9,907 nt of DNA from Burkholderiaceae bacterium (GTDB lineage: Bacteria > Pseudomonadota > Gammaproteobacteria > Burkholderiales > Burkholderiaceae): the NCBI GenBank assembly GCA_022701965.1, contig JAKONL010000589.1, forward strand, positions 1 through 9,907, written 5' to 3'. A program made the position numbers and the translations under genes. Of the stretch, positions 1 to 7,679 are shown piece after piece. Below the pieces are notes generated by a model, which searched no databases, had not been told where the DNA came from, and was given only the letters and a program-made list of their open reading frames with translations. Position 1 is the first letter of the stretch; every line of letters begins with the position of its first letter.

Positions 1-475
1 GATGCAGCGCGGCGAATCGACCAGCCGCACCGTCGACGGTGGCAAGGAGACCGTCAGCATCGTCCCGGCGACGATCGACATCACCGTCGCCAAGGAAGAG
101 ATCCGCGCCGGCGACCGCCTGCTGCCCGAGCCCCCGCGCCAGCTGCTGAGCTACACGCCCCGCGCGCCCGGGCGCGATTTCAGCGGCCGCATCGTTTCGG
201 TCTACGGCAACGCCGTCCAGTTCGCCGCGCAGAACCAGGTGGTCGCGATCAACAAGGGATTGCGCGACGGCATCGAGAGCGGCTACGTGCTTGCGATCCT
301 GAAGAACGGCCAGACCGTGATCGACAAGACCGGTGGCGCACCGGAGACGCTCAAGCTGCCCAACGAACGCATCGGGCTGCTGATGGTCTTCCGCACCTTC
401 GAGAAGGTGTCGTACGCCCTGGTGCTGGAAATCGCCGACGCGCCGCGCGTCGGCGACCTGCTGGTCAGTCCCTGA
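1..475 (+). CDS. LysM-family peptidoglycan-binding protein, C-terminal part (5' truncated by window)
   Basis: This is the 3' end of a gene whose beginning lies left of the window; the frame is open from base 2 and ends at a TGA at 473-475. The visible 157 residues contain no LysM repeat. They match what I recall of the C-terminal region of Burkholderiales LysM proteins encoded just upstream of dprA: a segment with GRIVSVYGN (about residues 61-69), QNQVVAINKG (about 77-86) and a late block with LLMVFRTFEKVSYALVLE (about 126-143) followed by RVGD. Such proteins are usually exported and thought to bind peptidoglycan through an N-terminal LysM domain, here unseen. The stop lies 2 bp before the dprA start, which suggests translational coupling and one transcript. 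The LysM assignment rests on family memory and gene order, because the diagnostic domain is outside the window. Confidence 0.7.
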   Translation, partial: MQRGESTSRTVDGGKETVSIVPATIDITVAKEEIRAGDRLLPEPPRQLLSYTPRAPGRDFSGRIVSVYGNAVQFAAQNQVVAINKGLRDGIESGYVLAILKNGQTVIDKTGGAPETLKLPNERIGLLMVFRTFEKVSYALVLEIADAPRVGDLLVSP

Positions 476-477
476 GC

Positions 478-1617
478 GTGGGCGGCGAGGAACTGGCCGA
501 CTGGCTTCGACTGACGTCGACGCCGGGCATCGGCGACATCACGGCGCGCAAGCTGCTGTCGGCATTCGGGTTGCCGGGCGACGTGCTCGCGCAGTCGCGC
601 ACCGCCCTGCAGCAGGTCGTGAGCCCCGCGCAGGCCGCGGCCCTGCACACCCGGCCGCCGCGGCTGGACGACGCCGTCGCGCAGACCTCGCGCTGGCTCG
701 CCGCCGAGGACCACGACGGCGCCGCGGTCCACCGGATCGTCACGCTGGGCGACCCCGGTTATCCGGCCGGCCTGCTGGAGATGGCCGATCCGCCGCTCAT
801 GCTCTACCTGATCGGGCCGGCCGCGTTCGATCTCACGCAGCTCGCGGACAGCATCGCGATGGTCGGCAGCCGCAATCCGACGCCGCAGGGCGAGGCCAAC
901 GCGCGTGAGTTCGCGCGTGCGTTCGGCGACCTGGGCATTCCGGTCGTCTCCGGACTGGCGCTGGGCGTGGACGGCGCGGCGCACCAGGGCGCGCTCGACG
1001 CCGTCGGGACGCGCACCGACGTCCTCGCCACCGTCGCCGTGGTCGGCACCGGGCTCGACCGCATCTACCCGGCGCGGCATCACGCGCTGGCGCACCGCAT
1101 CTCGGCGCGCGGCCTGATCGTGAGCGAATTCCCGCTCGGCACGCCGCCGCTGAACCAGAACTTCCCCAAGCGCAACCGGATCATCGCGGGGCTGTCGCGC
1201 GGTACGCTGGTGGTCGAGGCGGCCCTGCAGTCGGGCTCGCTGATCACGGCACGGCTCGCCGTGGAGCAGGGGCGCGAGGTGTTCGCGATCCCGGGGTCGA
1301 TCCATTCTCCTCAGGCGCGCGGTTGCCACGCGCTGATCCGCCAGGGCGCGAAACTCGTCGAATCGGTGGGCGACGTGCTCGAGGAACTGCAGCCCGGCAC
1401 GCGCGCGCCCGTCGTGGGCGCCGCGGTCGCGGAGGACCCGGACGAAACCGGCGACACGACCTTGCTGCAGCGTCTGGGCTTCGATCCGGTCGGGCTGGAT
1501 GCGCTGTGCGCCCGCACGGGTCAGCCTGCTGCGGCACTGCAGGCCGAACTGCTCGGCCTCGAACTCGACGGCCGCATCGCCCGCCTGCCCGGCGGACTTT
1601 TCCAGCGCCTCGCCTGA
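478..1617 (+). CDS. dprA: DNA-processing protein DprA (Smf)
   Basis: DprA binds incoming single-stranded DNA in the cytoplasm and loads RecA on it during natural transformation; the family is also kept in bacteria not known to be competent. The 379-residue product has the full domain order: an N-terminal helix-hairpin-helix-like region (about 1-70, with TPGIGDITARKLL), the Rossmann-like DprA core (about 100-305), and a C-terminal winged-helix domain (about 315-379). Core signatures are GSRNPTPQG (from about 130), SGLALGVDGAAHQGAL (about 158-173), SEFPLGTPP (from about 216), KRNRIIAGLS (about 230-239) and ALQSGSLITARLA followed by REVFAIPGS. The start is a GTG 2 bp after the upstream stop with no strong ribosome site, so coupling to the upstream gene is likely. 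No interruption is seen. Function is well supported; the exact start is a little less certain. Confidence 0.96.
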   Translation: MGGEELADWLRLTSTPGIGDITARKLLSAFGLPGDVLAQSRTALQQVVSPAQAAALHTRPPRLDDAVAQTSRWLAAEDHDGAAVHRIVTLGDPGYPAGLLEMADPPLMLYLIGPAAFDLTQLADSIAMVGSRNPTPQGEANAREFARAFGDLGIPVVSGLALGVDGAAHQGALDAVGTRTDVLATVAVVGTGLDRIYPARHHALAHRISARGLIVSEFPLGTPPLNQNFPKRNRIIAGLSRGTLVVEAALQSGSLITARLAVEQGREVFAIPGSIHSPQARGCHALIRQGAKLVESVGDVLEELQPGTRAPVVGAAVAEDPDETGDTTLLQRLGFDPVGLDALCARTGQPAAALQAELLGLELDGRIARLPGGLFQRLA

Positions 1618-1645
1618 GGGCAGGCGGCCGGGCCGGTGCGTGGGC

Positions 1646-1657
1646 TATATTGGGCCC
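1646..1657 (+). promoter_or_regulatory. Candidate -10 element for a leaderless smg transcript
   Basis: A TATATT hexamer at 1646-1651 stands out in a very GC-rich spacer. Exactly six bases (GGGCCC) separate it from the ATG at 1658, which would put transcription start at or next to the A of the start codon. No purine-rich ribosome site lies in the 40-bp gap after dprA. A TTGACA-like -35 box is not seen at 16-18 bp spacing. A TG pair lies at 1641-1642, upstream of the hexamer, but it is not at the proper extended -10 position. Spacing and composition are read from the sequence; promoter activity is inferred. Confidence 0.45.
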
Positions 1658-2170
1658 ATGTTCGAAGTCCTCGTGTTCGTCTATGAAAACTACTGGCGCG
1701 GCGACGCATGTCCCGAGCCCGAGCAGCTCGGCCGCAAGCTCAGTGCCCACGGCTTCGAAGCCGACGAGATCCGCACGGCGCTCCAGTGGCTCGACGACCT
1801 CAGCCGCGCCACGCAGGGCTTGCCGCTGACGCTGCACGATGGCGCGGTATCGGCCACGGTCGGCCTGCGCGGCAGTGCCGACGTGATGGCGGCATCGGCC
1901 GATGCGATGCGGGTCTACTCGATCGCCGAGCAGGCGCAGCTGGGTGCCGAATGCCTCGGATTCATCCATTTCCTCGAATCCGCCAACGTGCTGCGCAGCG
2001 GCCTGCGCGAGATCGTCGTCGAGCGTGCCATGGCGACGCCCGAAGGTCCGGTGTCGCTCGACGAACTCAAGATCATCCTGCTCATGGTGCACTGGAGCAG
2101 CGGCATCGAGCCCGATGCGCTGGTGCTCGACGAATTGCGCGACGACGGCACCGGGCGCGTCGCGCACTGA
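1658..2170 (+). CDS. smg: Smg / DUF494 family protein
   Basis: A 170-residue acidic, mostly helical protein of the Smg (DUF494) family, which sits next to dprA (smf) in many beta- and gammaproteobacteria. Its molecular role is not established. Recognisable features are the N-terminus MFEVLVFVYENYW, the FEADEIRTALQWLDDL helix (about residues 33-48), AMRVYSIAEQAQLGAECLGF (about 83-102), FLESANVL and the C-terminal DELKIILLMVHWS segment (about 135-147). The frame is open further upstream (to 1499), but the ATG at 1658 fits the family N-terminus and avoids overlap with dprA. Length is near the 155-170 residues I expect for the family. It ends 27 bp from the convergent DUF1631 gene. Family identity is firm; function unknown. 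Confidence 0.92.
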   Translation: MFEVLVFVYENYWRGDACPEPEQLGRKLSAHGFEADEIRTALQWLDDLSRATQGLPLTLHDGAVSATVGLRGSADVMAASADAMRVYSIAEQAQLGAECLGFIHFLESANVLRSGLREIVVERAMATPEGPVSLDELKIILLMVHWSSGIEPDALVLDELRDDGTGRVAH

Positions 2171-2197
2171 GGTGCGGCGCGGCGCGGCTGGGCGCGT

Positions 2198-4624
2198 CTA
2201 GTTCAGCAGCCGCTCGGGATTCGCGTCGAGCTTGGCCAGCGCTTCGCGCGTGGCGCGCACGGTCAGCGTCTCTTCCTCGGCCGGCACCAGCAGGCCTGCC
2301 TGCAGGTACGAGGCGAGCCGCCCCGCCTGGATCAGGAAGCTGCGCCCATCCGCCGCGGCGAAGAGGTGCAGCTGCTTGCGGTCGGACCGCCAGACGAACT
2401 GCACTTGGCTCGCGCGGCCGTTGTGGTCGAGCATGAACCAGTTGCCCACCTGCAGTTCGTGGGCCCACTGCATCATCTCCTCGCTGACCTTCGCGCCCGT
2501 GTCCGGCGCGACCTCGATCGACGCGGCATCGACGCCCAGCAGCAGCTCGATGCTCGCCGCATCGAGCGGGAGGTCGGACGCGTCGTCGTCGCTCACGAAA
2601 TCTTCCAGATTCGCAAGGCGCTTGGCCATGGCCTCGATCTTGGCTTGAGGGATGCTTTCCGTTTTCGACATGAAGGCGTCCGAGAGCGTCGCGCCGATGG
2701 TCTTGATGTAGGCCTCCTGCGGCTCGCCGACGATGCCCAGGAGCGCCATGCCCGCACGCAGGCGCTGCAGCAGCTTGGGCAGGTCCTGGATCACGCGCGT
2801 GCGGTCGGTGCGGTTGGGCTTGGCGCTCGCCGCCCAGACCAGTTCGGACGCCGCGCGCTTGAGCGTCACCGTCTGCGCGTCCTGGGCGCCGTACTTGAGC
2901 GCGGCGATGGCCAGCACCTCGGCCCAGACCTTGAACAGGAACTCGCGGATCTCCTCGCGCACCGGGATGTCGTTGAGCATCTTGCGAAGCTCGATGGTGT
3001 ACTGGATCGCCATCGTCTCCTTCTGCTCGACCTGCTGCGCCACGCTCATGACGCGCTGCGTCGCATCGCTCTGCGTCAGGTACTTGCCCAGGAAGCCGAC
3101 GAATTCGTCGAACACCAGCTTGAAGACGCGCTGCCCGGTCTCCGGGTATTGCTCGATCACCTGCACCACGCGGCGGATCTCGCCCTCGAGCGCGCTGCCG
3201 GAGATCGCCGCGGCGTCGAAACCCATCACCACCGACCCCATGCGGTCGATCAGCATCCGGGCGGGATGCTGCAGCGTACCGAAGAACTCGGGCTCGGCGA
3301 TGGCCACGCGCAGGACGGGCATCTGCAGCCGCGCGAACCAGACGCGTGCCGAGAACGGAATCCGCTCCTCGGCCAGGATCGCCTGGAACATCAGCGCGAC
3401 GATCTCCACCGTCGCCTTGTCGGCCGTGGTGGGGGCGCGGCGCTTGAGCTCCGCGGTACGGCGACGCAGGTCGGCGGCTGTCTGCTGCAGGGCCGAGAGC
3501 TCGTTGCCGACCATGAACTGGGACGCCGCGATCTGGTAGGCCGCACCCGCATCGGCAATGGCCGAGGCGAAGGCGTTCATGTCGGCCTCGCCCTGCGCGC
3601 CCCGTACCGCACCCGCGCTGCCCGAGGGGCGGGCACCGCCCTGCCGGCCGGTGCCGCCAGTGCCACCCGCAACGCCGCCATCGGCCCACGCGCTGCGCTG
3701 GATGGCGTCTGCGCCCTGGCCATCGCCGCCGCCCAGGCGCGCGGTCACGAAGCGCTTGAGATTCGTCATCACGCCCTGCGCGCGCTGGCGGGCCACGGCG
3801 AGCGGCGAGCCAAAGAACTGGTCCTGGGCGTCCTGCAGCGCCTGGTTGGCCTGCGCGTTCAGGCCGATGGCCGCGGGTGCGAAACTGCCCTGGCGATTCA
3901 CCAGCGCCGCCCCGCCCGAATTGCCGCCGACGCCACCGCCGTAGGCCAGCGGCACGGCATTCGATCCATTCGCGCCGGCACGACGCACGAAGCTCTTCAG
4001 ATCGATCTCGGGCATCACGCCCTTCCCGATCAGGAAGGCGTTGGCTTCGCGGTAGGCATTGACGACGCCGTCGAGGACGTGCTGCTGGATCGTGTCCTGC
4101 ATCTTGGTCCACAGCACGCGGCTCAGGCCGACGGCCAGCCACTGCGCGACCATCACGCCCGCGAGCGCCTCGGGCTTGAGCACGTCCTTGGCGTCGAGTT
4201 CGGTGCTGTTCTCCAGCGACTGGATCCGCAGCCGCAGGTCGCTGTACTCGAAGCTCGCCTTGCCCTGCACGGCCTGGGCGAGGCGCGACGAGAGGATGCC
4301 GGTTTCCACCACGTCGTCGCCGATCAGTTCGAGGCGCGACAGGGTATTGGACGACGCGCCCGACCCGGTGCTCGCGCCGAGCGCCTTGCGCCACGCGATG
4401 CGCGTCTGCGCGACCCAGTTGTCGCCCTGCGCCTGGAAGGCGAGGTAGTCGTCGCGCCGGTCCTGCATCTCGCGCGCATTGGCCGTCTCGTCGGACAGCG
4501 CGATCAGCCGATCGCGGATCGGCTGCGCGATGGGAGCGATCACTTCGTCCGTCGCAACCACGAAGCGTTCGCGCGTCTCGCGGGCGAGCTGTCGGGAGAT
4601 GGCGTCAGGCCGCGCGGTACTCAT
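2198..4624 (-). CDS. DUF1631 family protein
   Basis: An 808-residue, largely helical, apparently cytoplasmic protein; I see no signal peptide or membrane helix. It resembles DUF1631 proteins of beta- and gammaproteobacteria, whose function I do not know (some are mislabelled as thymidine phosphorylase). Visible parts: helical N-terminal region (1 to about 290), a Gly/Ala-rich low-complexity linker (about 297-345, several GG and GTGG runs), a helical middle with the segment RVVQVIEQYPETGQRVFKLV, and a C-terminal beta-rich module (about 700-790) with GNWFMLDHNG, QVQFVWRSD and LHLFAAADGRSFLIQ. The family C-terminus typically has this 'G.W......R..W.S....L..F....G' pattern. The ATG at 4622-4624 is the first start after an in-frame TAA at 4649-4651. 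It has no Shine-Dalgarno; the leader instead reads CCTCCTT. It follows secF by 73 bp on the same strand and may be a distal operon member. Confidence 0.8.
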   Translation of the reverse strand: MSTARPDAISRQLARETRERFVVATDEVIAPIAQPIRDRLIALSDETANAREMQDRRDDYLAFQAQGDNWVAQTRIAWRKALGASTGSGASSNTLSRLELIGDDVVETGILSSRLAQAVQGKASFEYSDLRLRIQSLENSTELDAKDVLKPEALAGVMVAQWLAVGLSRVLWTKMQDTIQQHVLDGVVNAYREANAFLIGKGVMPEIDLKSFVRRAGANGSNAVPLAYGGGVGGNSGGAALVNRQGSFAPAAIGLNAQANQALQDAQDQFFGSPLAVARQRAQGVMTNLKRFVTARLGGGDGQGADAIQRSAWADGGVAGGTGGTGRQGGARPSGSAGAVRGAQGEADMNAFASAIADAGAAYQIAASQFMVGNELSALQQTAADLRRRTAELKRRAPTTADKATVEIVALMFQAILAEERIPFSARVWFARLQMPVLRVAIAEPEFFGTLQHPARMLIDRMGSVVMGFDAAAISGSALEGEIRRVVQVIEQYPETGQRVFKLVFDEFVGFLGKYLTQSDATQRVMSVAQQVEQKETMAIQYTIELRKMLNDIPVREEIREFLFKVWAEVLAIAALKYGAQDAQTVTLKRAASELVWAASAKPNRTDRTRVIQDLPKLLQRLRAGMALLGIVGEPQEAYIKTIGATLSDAFMSKTESIPQAKIEAMAKRLANLEDFVSDDDASDLPLDAASIELLLGVDAASIEVAPDTGAKVSEEMMQWAHELQVGNWFMLDHNGRASQVQFVWRSDRKQLHLFAAADGRSFLIQAGRLASYLQAGLLVPAEEETLTVRATREALAKLDANPERLLN

Positions 4625-4651
4625 GAAGAAGGAGGTTGCGTTGACTCGTTA

Positions 4652-4688
4652 GCGAAAATCGCGAGCTTGCCCGCAGAAACATTCCTGC
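4652..4688 (-). other. Two small hairpins in the secF-DUF1631 spacer
   Basis: The 73-bp spacer holds two short inverted repeats. One is GCGA-AAA-TCGC at 4652-4662 (4-bp stem, 3-nt loop). The other lies at 4673-4688 and in minus-strand RNA pairs GCAGGA with UUCUGC around AUGU, with one G-U pair. Neither is followed by a T tract on the minus strand, so they do not look like a strong intrinsic terminator. They may modulate expression or mRNA stability between secF and the DUF1631 gene. The stems are read from the sequence; any role is speculative. Confidence 0.3.
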
Positions 4689-4697
4689 ACAAGTGTA

Positions 4698-5651
4698 TTA
4701 GACCGTGGCACCCGCGTTCGGATCGTCGGGATCGCCATCGCGCTTGACCGGCGCCTTGATCAGGTCCTCGCGCTTGATGCCCAGCCACATCGCGATCGCC
4801 GCCGCCACGAAGCACGACGAGTAGATGCCGAAACAGATGCCGATGGTCAGCGCCAGCGCGAAGTAGTGCAGCGTCGGCCCGCCGAAGAAGAACATCGAGA
4901 GCACCACCAGCTGCGTCGAGCCGTGGGTGATGATGGTGCGGCTGATGGTCGAGGTGATGGCGCTGTCGATCACCTCGCGCGTGTCCATCTTGCGATAGCG
5001 GCGGAAGTTCTCGCGCACGCGGTCGAAGATCACCACCGATTCGTTGACCGAATAGCCCAGCACCGCCAGCACCGCCGCGAGCACCGCCAGCGAGAACTCC
5101 CACTGGAAGAAGGCGAAGAAGCCCAGGATGATGATCACGTCGTGCAGGTTGGCGAACACCGTGGCGAGCGCGAATTTCCATTCGAAGCGGAACGCCAGGT
5201 AGATCATGATGCCCACGACCACCATGCCGAGCGCCTTCAGGCCGTTGGTGGTGAGCTCCTCGCCGACCTGCGGGCCGACGAACTCGTTGCCGCGCAACGT
5301 GGCGCTCGGGTCGACCGCCTTGAGCGCGTCCATCACCTGCGAGCTCTGCTGCGCCGAGGTCTGGCCCTTCTGGACCGGCAGGCGGATCTGGACGTCGCGC
5401 GAGGTGCCGAAGTTCTGCACCTGGACTTCGGGGTAGCCGCGCTTGCCGATCGTCTCGCGCACCTGGCCGACGTCGACCGACTGCTGGTAGGCGACCTCCA
5501 TCACCGTGCCGCCGGTGAATTCGACCGACAGGTGGAGCCCGCGATGGAACAGGAAGAACACCGCCAGCGCGAAGGTGGCGAACGAGATGATGTTCAGCAC
5601 CAGGGCATGGCGCATGAACGGGATGGTCTTGTGGATGCGGAAGAATTCCAT
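4698..5651 (-). CDS. secF: Protein translocase subunit SecF
   Basis: SecF is an inner-membrane RND-type subunit that with SecD uses the proton motive force to help pull exported proteins off the SecYEG channel. The 317-residue protein (E. coli SecF is about 323) has the expected plan: TM1 at about 16-35, a periplasmic domain with the SecF signature FTGGT (45-49) and EFVGPQVG (123-130), then five further membrane segments between about 137 and 290. The conserved transport helix GYSVNESVVIFDRVREN lies at 199-215. The C-terminus is short, charged and cytoplasmic (about 291-317). The start is supported by AAGGGG (5660-5665), 8 nt upstream and overlapping the secD stop codon. The gap to secD is only 12 bp, consistent with coupled translation. 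Confidence 0.98.
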   Translation of the reverse strand: MEFFRIHKTIPFMRHALVLNIISFATFALAVFFLFHRGLHLSVEFTGGTVMEVAYQQSVDVGQVRETIGKRGYPEVQVQNFGTSRDVQIRLPVQKGQTSAQQSSQVMDALKAVDPSATLRGNEFVGPQVGEELTTNGLKALGMVVVGIMIYLAFRFEWKFALATVFANLHDVIIILGFFAFFQWEFSLAVLAAVLAVLGYSVNESVVIFDRVRENFRRYRKMDTREVIDSAITSTISRTIITHGSTQLVVLSMFFFGGPTLHYFALALTIGICFGIYSSCFVAAAIAMWLGIKREDLIKAPVKRDGDPDDPNAGATV

Positions 5652-5659
5652 GGCGCTCG

Positions 5660-5665
5660 CCCCTT
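5660..5665 (-). promoter_or_regulatory. secF ribosome binding site overlapping the secD stop codon
   Basis: Minus-strand AAGGGG lies 8 nt before the secF ATG and shares its AA with the secD TAA stop (5664-5666). A ribosome finishing secD therefore ends directly on the secF initiation site, an arrangement suited to balanced SecD:SecF synthesis. Motif and spacing are visible; coupling is inferred. Confidence 0.7.
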
Positions 5666-7562
5666 ATTTCGCTTCGACCACCGCGGTGCCTGCACCGGCT
5701 ACCGGTTCGGTCTTGGGCCGCCACACGGTGCCGATCGACACGCTCTTGAGCTTCTTCCTGCCGCCGTACCAGAAGTTCACCAGTCCGCGCGAGAAGAACA
5801 CGGCCGAGAACATCGAGGTGACGATGCCGATGCAGTGCACCACCGCGAAGCCCCGCACCGGACCGGAGCCGAAGGCCAGCAATGCGACGCCGGCGATCAG
5901 CGTGGTCACGTTCGAGTCGAGGATGGTGCCCCAGGCGCGTTCGTAGCCGGCGTGGATGGCCGCCTGCGGCGAGGCGCCGGTGCGCAGTTCTTCCCGCACG
6001 CGCTCGTTGATCAGCACGTTGGAATCGATCGCGACGCCGATGGCCAGCGCCATGGCCGCGATGCCGGGCAAGGTCAGCGTGGCCTGCAGCATCGACAGGA
6101 TCGCCACCAGCAGCATCAGGTTGACCGCCAGCGCGATCGAAGAGAACAGGCCGAACAGCGCGTAGTACGCGCACATGAACGCCATGATGGCCAGGAAGCC
6201 GTACATGACGCTCTTGAAGCCCTTCTCGATGTTGTCCGCGCCCAGGCTGGGGCCGATGGTGCGCTCCTGGATGATCTCCATCGGCGCGGCCAGCGAGCCC
6301 GCGCGCAGCAGGAGCGCGAGGTCGTTGGCCTCGACCACGTTCATCGAGCCCGAGATCTGGAAGCGGTTGCCGAGCTCGCCGTTGATCGACGGGGCGGTGA
6401 GCACCTCGCCCTTGCCCTTCTCGAAGATCAGCATCGCCATGCGCTTCCTGAAGTTGTCGCGGCTCACGTCGCGCATGATCCGCCCACCCTTGGCGTCCAT
6501 CGTCAGGTCGACCTTGGGCTGCTGGGTCTGGGAGTCGAAGCCGGGTTGCGCGTCGGTGAGGTTCTCGCCGGTGACGAGCACCTGCTTCTTCACGATCACC
6601 GGGCGGCCCTGGCGATCGAGGAATCGCTCGGAGCCGAACGGCACCGGTCCGGCGCCGGTCTCGGCGGCACGGCCTTCGGTGGTCTCGTCGACCATGCGCA
6701 TCTCCAGCGTCGCGGTGCGCCCGAGGATGTCCTTGGCCTTGGCGGTGTCCTGCACGCCCGGCAGCTGCACGACGATGCGGTCGAGGCCCTGCTGCTGGAT
6801 CACCGGCTCGGCCACGCCGAGTTCGTTGATGCGGTTGTGCAGCGTGGTGATGTTCTGCTTGAGGGCGGCGTCCTGCAGGCGGCGCGCGGCCTCGGGCTTG
6901 ATGCTGGCGACCAGCCTGAAGTCGCTGCCCTGCTGGCCGTCGGTCGTGCTCAGGTCGGCGAACTGGTCCTGGACCAGACGCTTGGCGGCTTCCAGGGCGG
7001 CGGCGTCGCGGAACGTGACCTCGATGGTCTGGCCGTTGCGGTTGACCGCGCTGCCGCGAATGTTCTTGTCGCGCAGGGCGGTGCGCAGGTCGCTGGCGAA
7101 GGATTCGGCGCGCTTGTCGATCGCGCCCTTCATGTCGACCTGCAGCAGGAAGTCGACGCCGCCGCGCAGGTCGAGACCGAGGTACATGGGATAGGCGTGC
7201 AGCGCCGTCAGCCAGGCCGGCGAGCGCGACACGAGATTCAGGGCGACGACGTAGTTCGGGTCGTTCGCATCCGGCACCAGCGCGCGCTGGAGCACGTCGC
7301 GCGCCTTGAGCTGCTCGTCGGTGGAGGAGAAGCGGGCGCGGACGGAGCCGGCGTCGAGCGTGAGCACGTCCGGCGTCAGGCCGCCGGCCTTGAGCGCCTC
7401 GGCCACGCGCGTCTGCATGGCCGCGTCGATCCGGCCGGCCGCCTTGGCCGACGAGACCTGTACCGCGGGCGCCTCGCCGAAGAAATTAGGCAGGGCGTAG
7501 ACGAGCCCCACCAGCAGCACGACCACGAGGATCGCGTATTTCCAGACCGGATATCGGTTCAT
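5664..7562 (-). CDS. secD: Protein translocase subunit SecD
   Basis: SecD is the larger inner-membrane partner of SecF, with a big periplasmic P1 domain that binds emerging preproteins and a membrane domain that conducts protons. The product is 632 residues, slightly longer than E. coli SecD (615). TM1 is at about 7-24; the SecD signature LGLDLRGGVDFLLQVD starts at 128; the periplasmic region runs to about 445, with HNRINELGVAEPVIQQQG (242-259) and the head region around 290-400; five more membrane segments follow from about 449 to 590. The proton-relay helix AIGVAIDSNVLINERVREE is at 507-525, with the key Asp at 513; it reads D-S-N where many relatives have D-A-N. The ATG has AGGTG 5 nt upstream. 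It follows yajC by 117 bp, a gap containing a repeat. Confidence 0.98.
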   Translation of the reverse strand: MNRYPVWKYAILVVVLLVGLVYALPNFFGEAPAVQVSSAKAAGRIDAAMQTRVAEALKAGGLTPDVLTLDAGSVRARFSSTDEQLKARDVLQRALVPDANDPNYVVALNLVSRSPAWLTALHAYPMYLGLDLRGGVDFLLQVDMKGAIDKRAESFASDLRTALRDKNIRGSAVNRNGQTIEVTFRDAAALEAAKRLVQDQFADLSTTDGQQGSDFRLVASIKPEAARRLQDAALKQNITTLHNRINELGVAEPVIQQQGLDRIVVQLPGVQDTAKAKDILGRTATLEMRMVDETTEGRAAETGAGPVPFGSERFLDRQGRPVIVKKQVLVTGENLTDAQPGFDSQTQQPKVDLTMDAKGGRIMRDVSRDNFRKRMAMLIFEKGKGEVLTAPSINGELGNRFQISGSMNVVEANDLALLLRAGSLAAPMEIIQERTIGPSLGADNIEKGFKSVMYGFLAIMAFMCAYYALFGLFSSIALAVNLMLLVAILSMLQATLTLPGIAAMALAIGVAIDSNVLINERVREELRTGASPQAAIHAGYERAWGTILDSNVTTLIAGVALLAFGSGPVRGFAVVHCIGIVTSMFSAVFFSRGLVNFWYGGRKKLKSVSIGTVWRPKTEPVAGAGTAVVEAK

Positions 7563-7616
7563 TCAATCACCTGTTCGTGAAACACCGCGGAACTGGCTTT
7601 GGCAGGCCGCTGGTGT

Positions 7617-7676
7617 TGCCCCCGGTAGGGGGTAGGCGAAGCGGACACGACGTGCCGCGCAGCCTGGGGGCGAGCC
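7617..7676. repeat. Probable dispersed intergenic hairpin repeat (Comamonadaceae type) between yajC and secD
   Basis: The yajC-secD gap holds a perfect small hairpin, CCCCC (7619-7623), loop GGTA, GGGGG (7628-7632), followed by TAGGCGAAGCGG, ACACGACGTGCCGCGCAGC and a second G5 block (7666-7670). I recall near-identical 'C5-few-G5 ... GCGAAGCG ... G5' stretches as a common intergenic repeat in Comamonadaceae chromosomes. In minus-strand operon mRNA the early GCCCCC (7671-7666) could pair either with GGGGGC (7623-7618) over a distance, or leave the local C5/G5 hairpin to form, so the two are mutually exclusive. Only one copy lies in this window, so the repeat status comes from memory; the hairpin is directly visible. 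Confidence 0.55.
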
Positions 7677-7679
7677 TCT

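Noticed and set aside
2171..2197. A terminator between the convergent smg and DUF1631 genes
   Set aside because: Only a 4-bp GCGC/GCGC pairing can be drawn in the 27-bp gap and there is no T tract on either strand.
2082..4394. A 770-codon minus-strand frame overlapping DUF1631 out of frame
   Set aside because: Arg/Ala/Gly-rich out-of-frame translation of the DUF1631 gene with no recognisable domain.
2366..4747. A 793-codon open frame on the plus strand opposite the DUF1631 gene
   Set aside because: Its product is a His/Arg/Asp/Leu-rich shadow typical of GC-rich antisense frames, with no family motif; the minus-strand DUF1631 protein explains the same bases.
4866..7580. A 904-codon open frame on the plus strand opposite secF and secD
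   Set aside because: It is antisense to two unmistakable sec genes, has no hydrophobic segments or motifs, and its His/Asp/Arg-rich composition reflects third-position GC bias.
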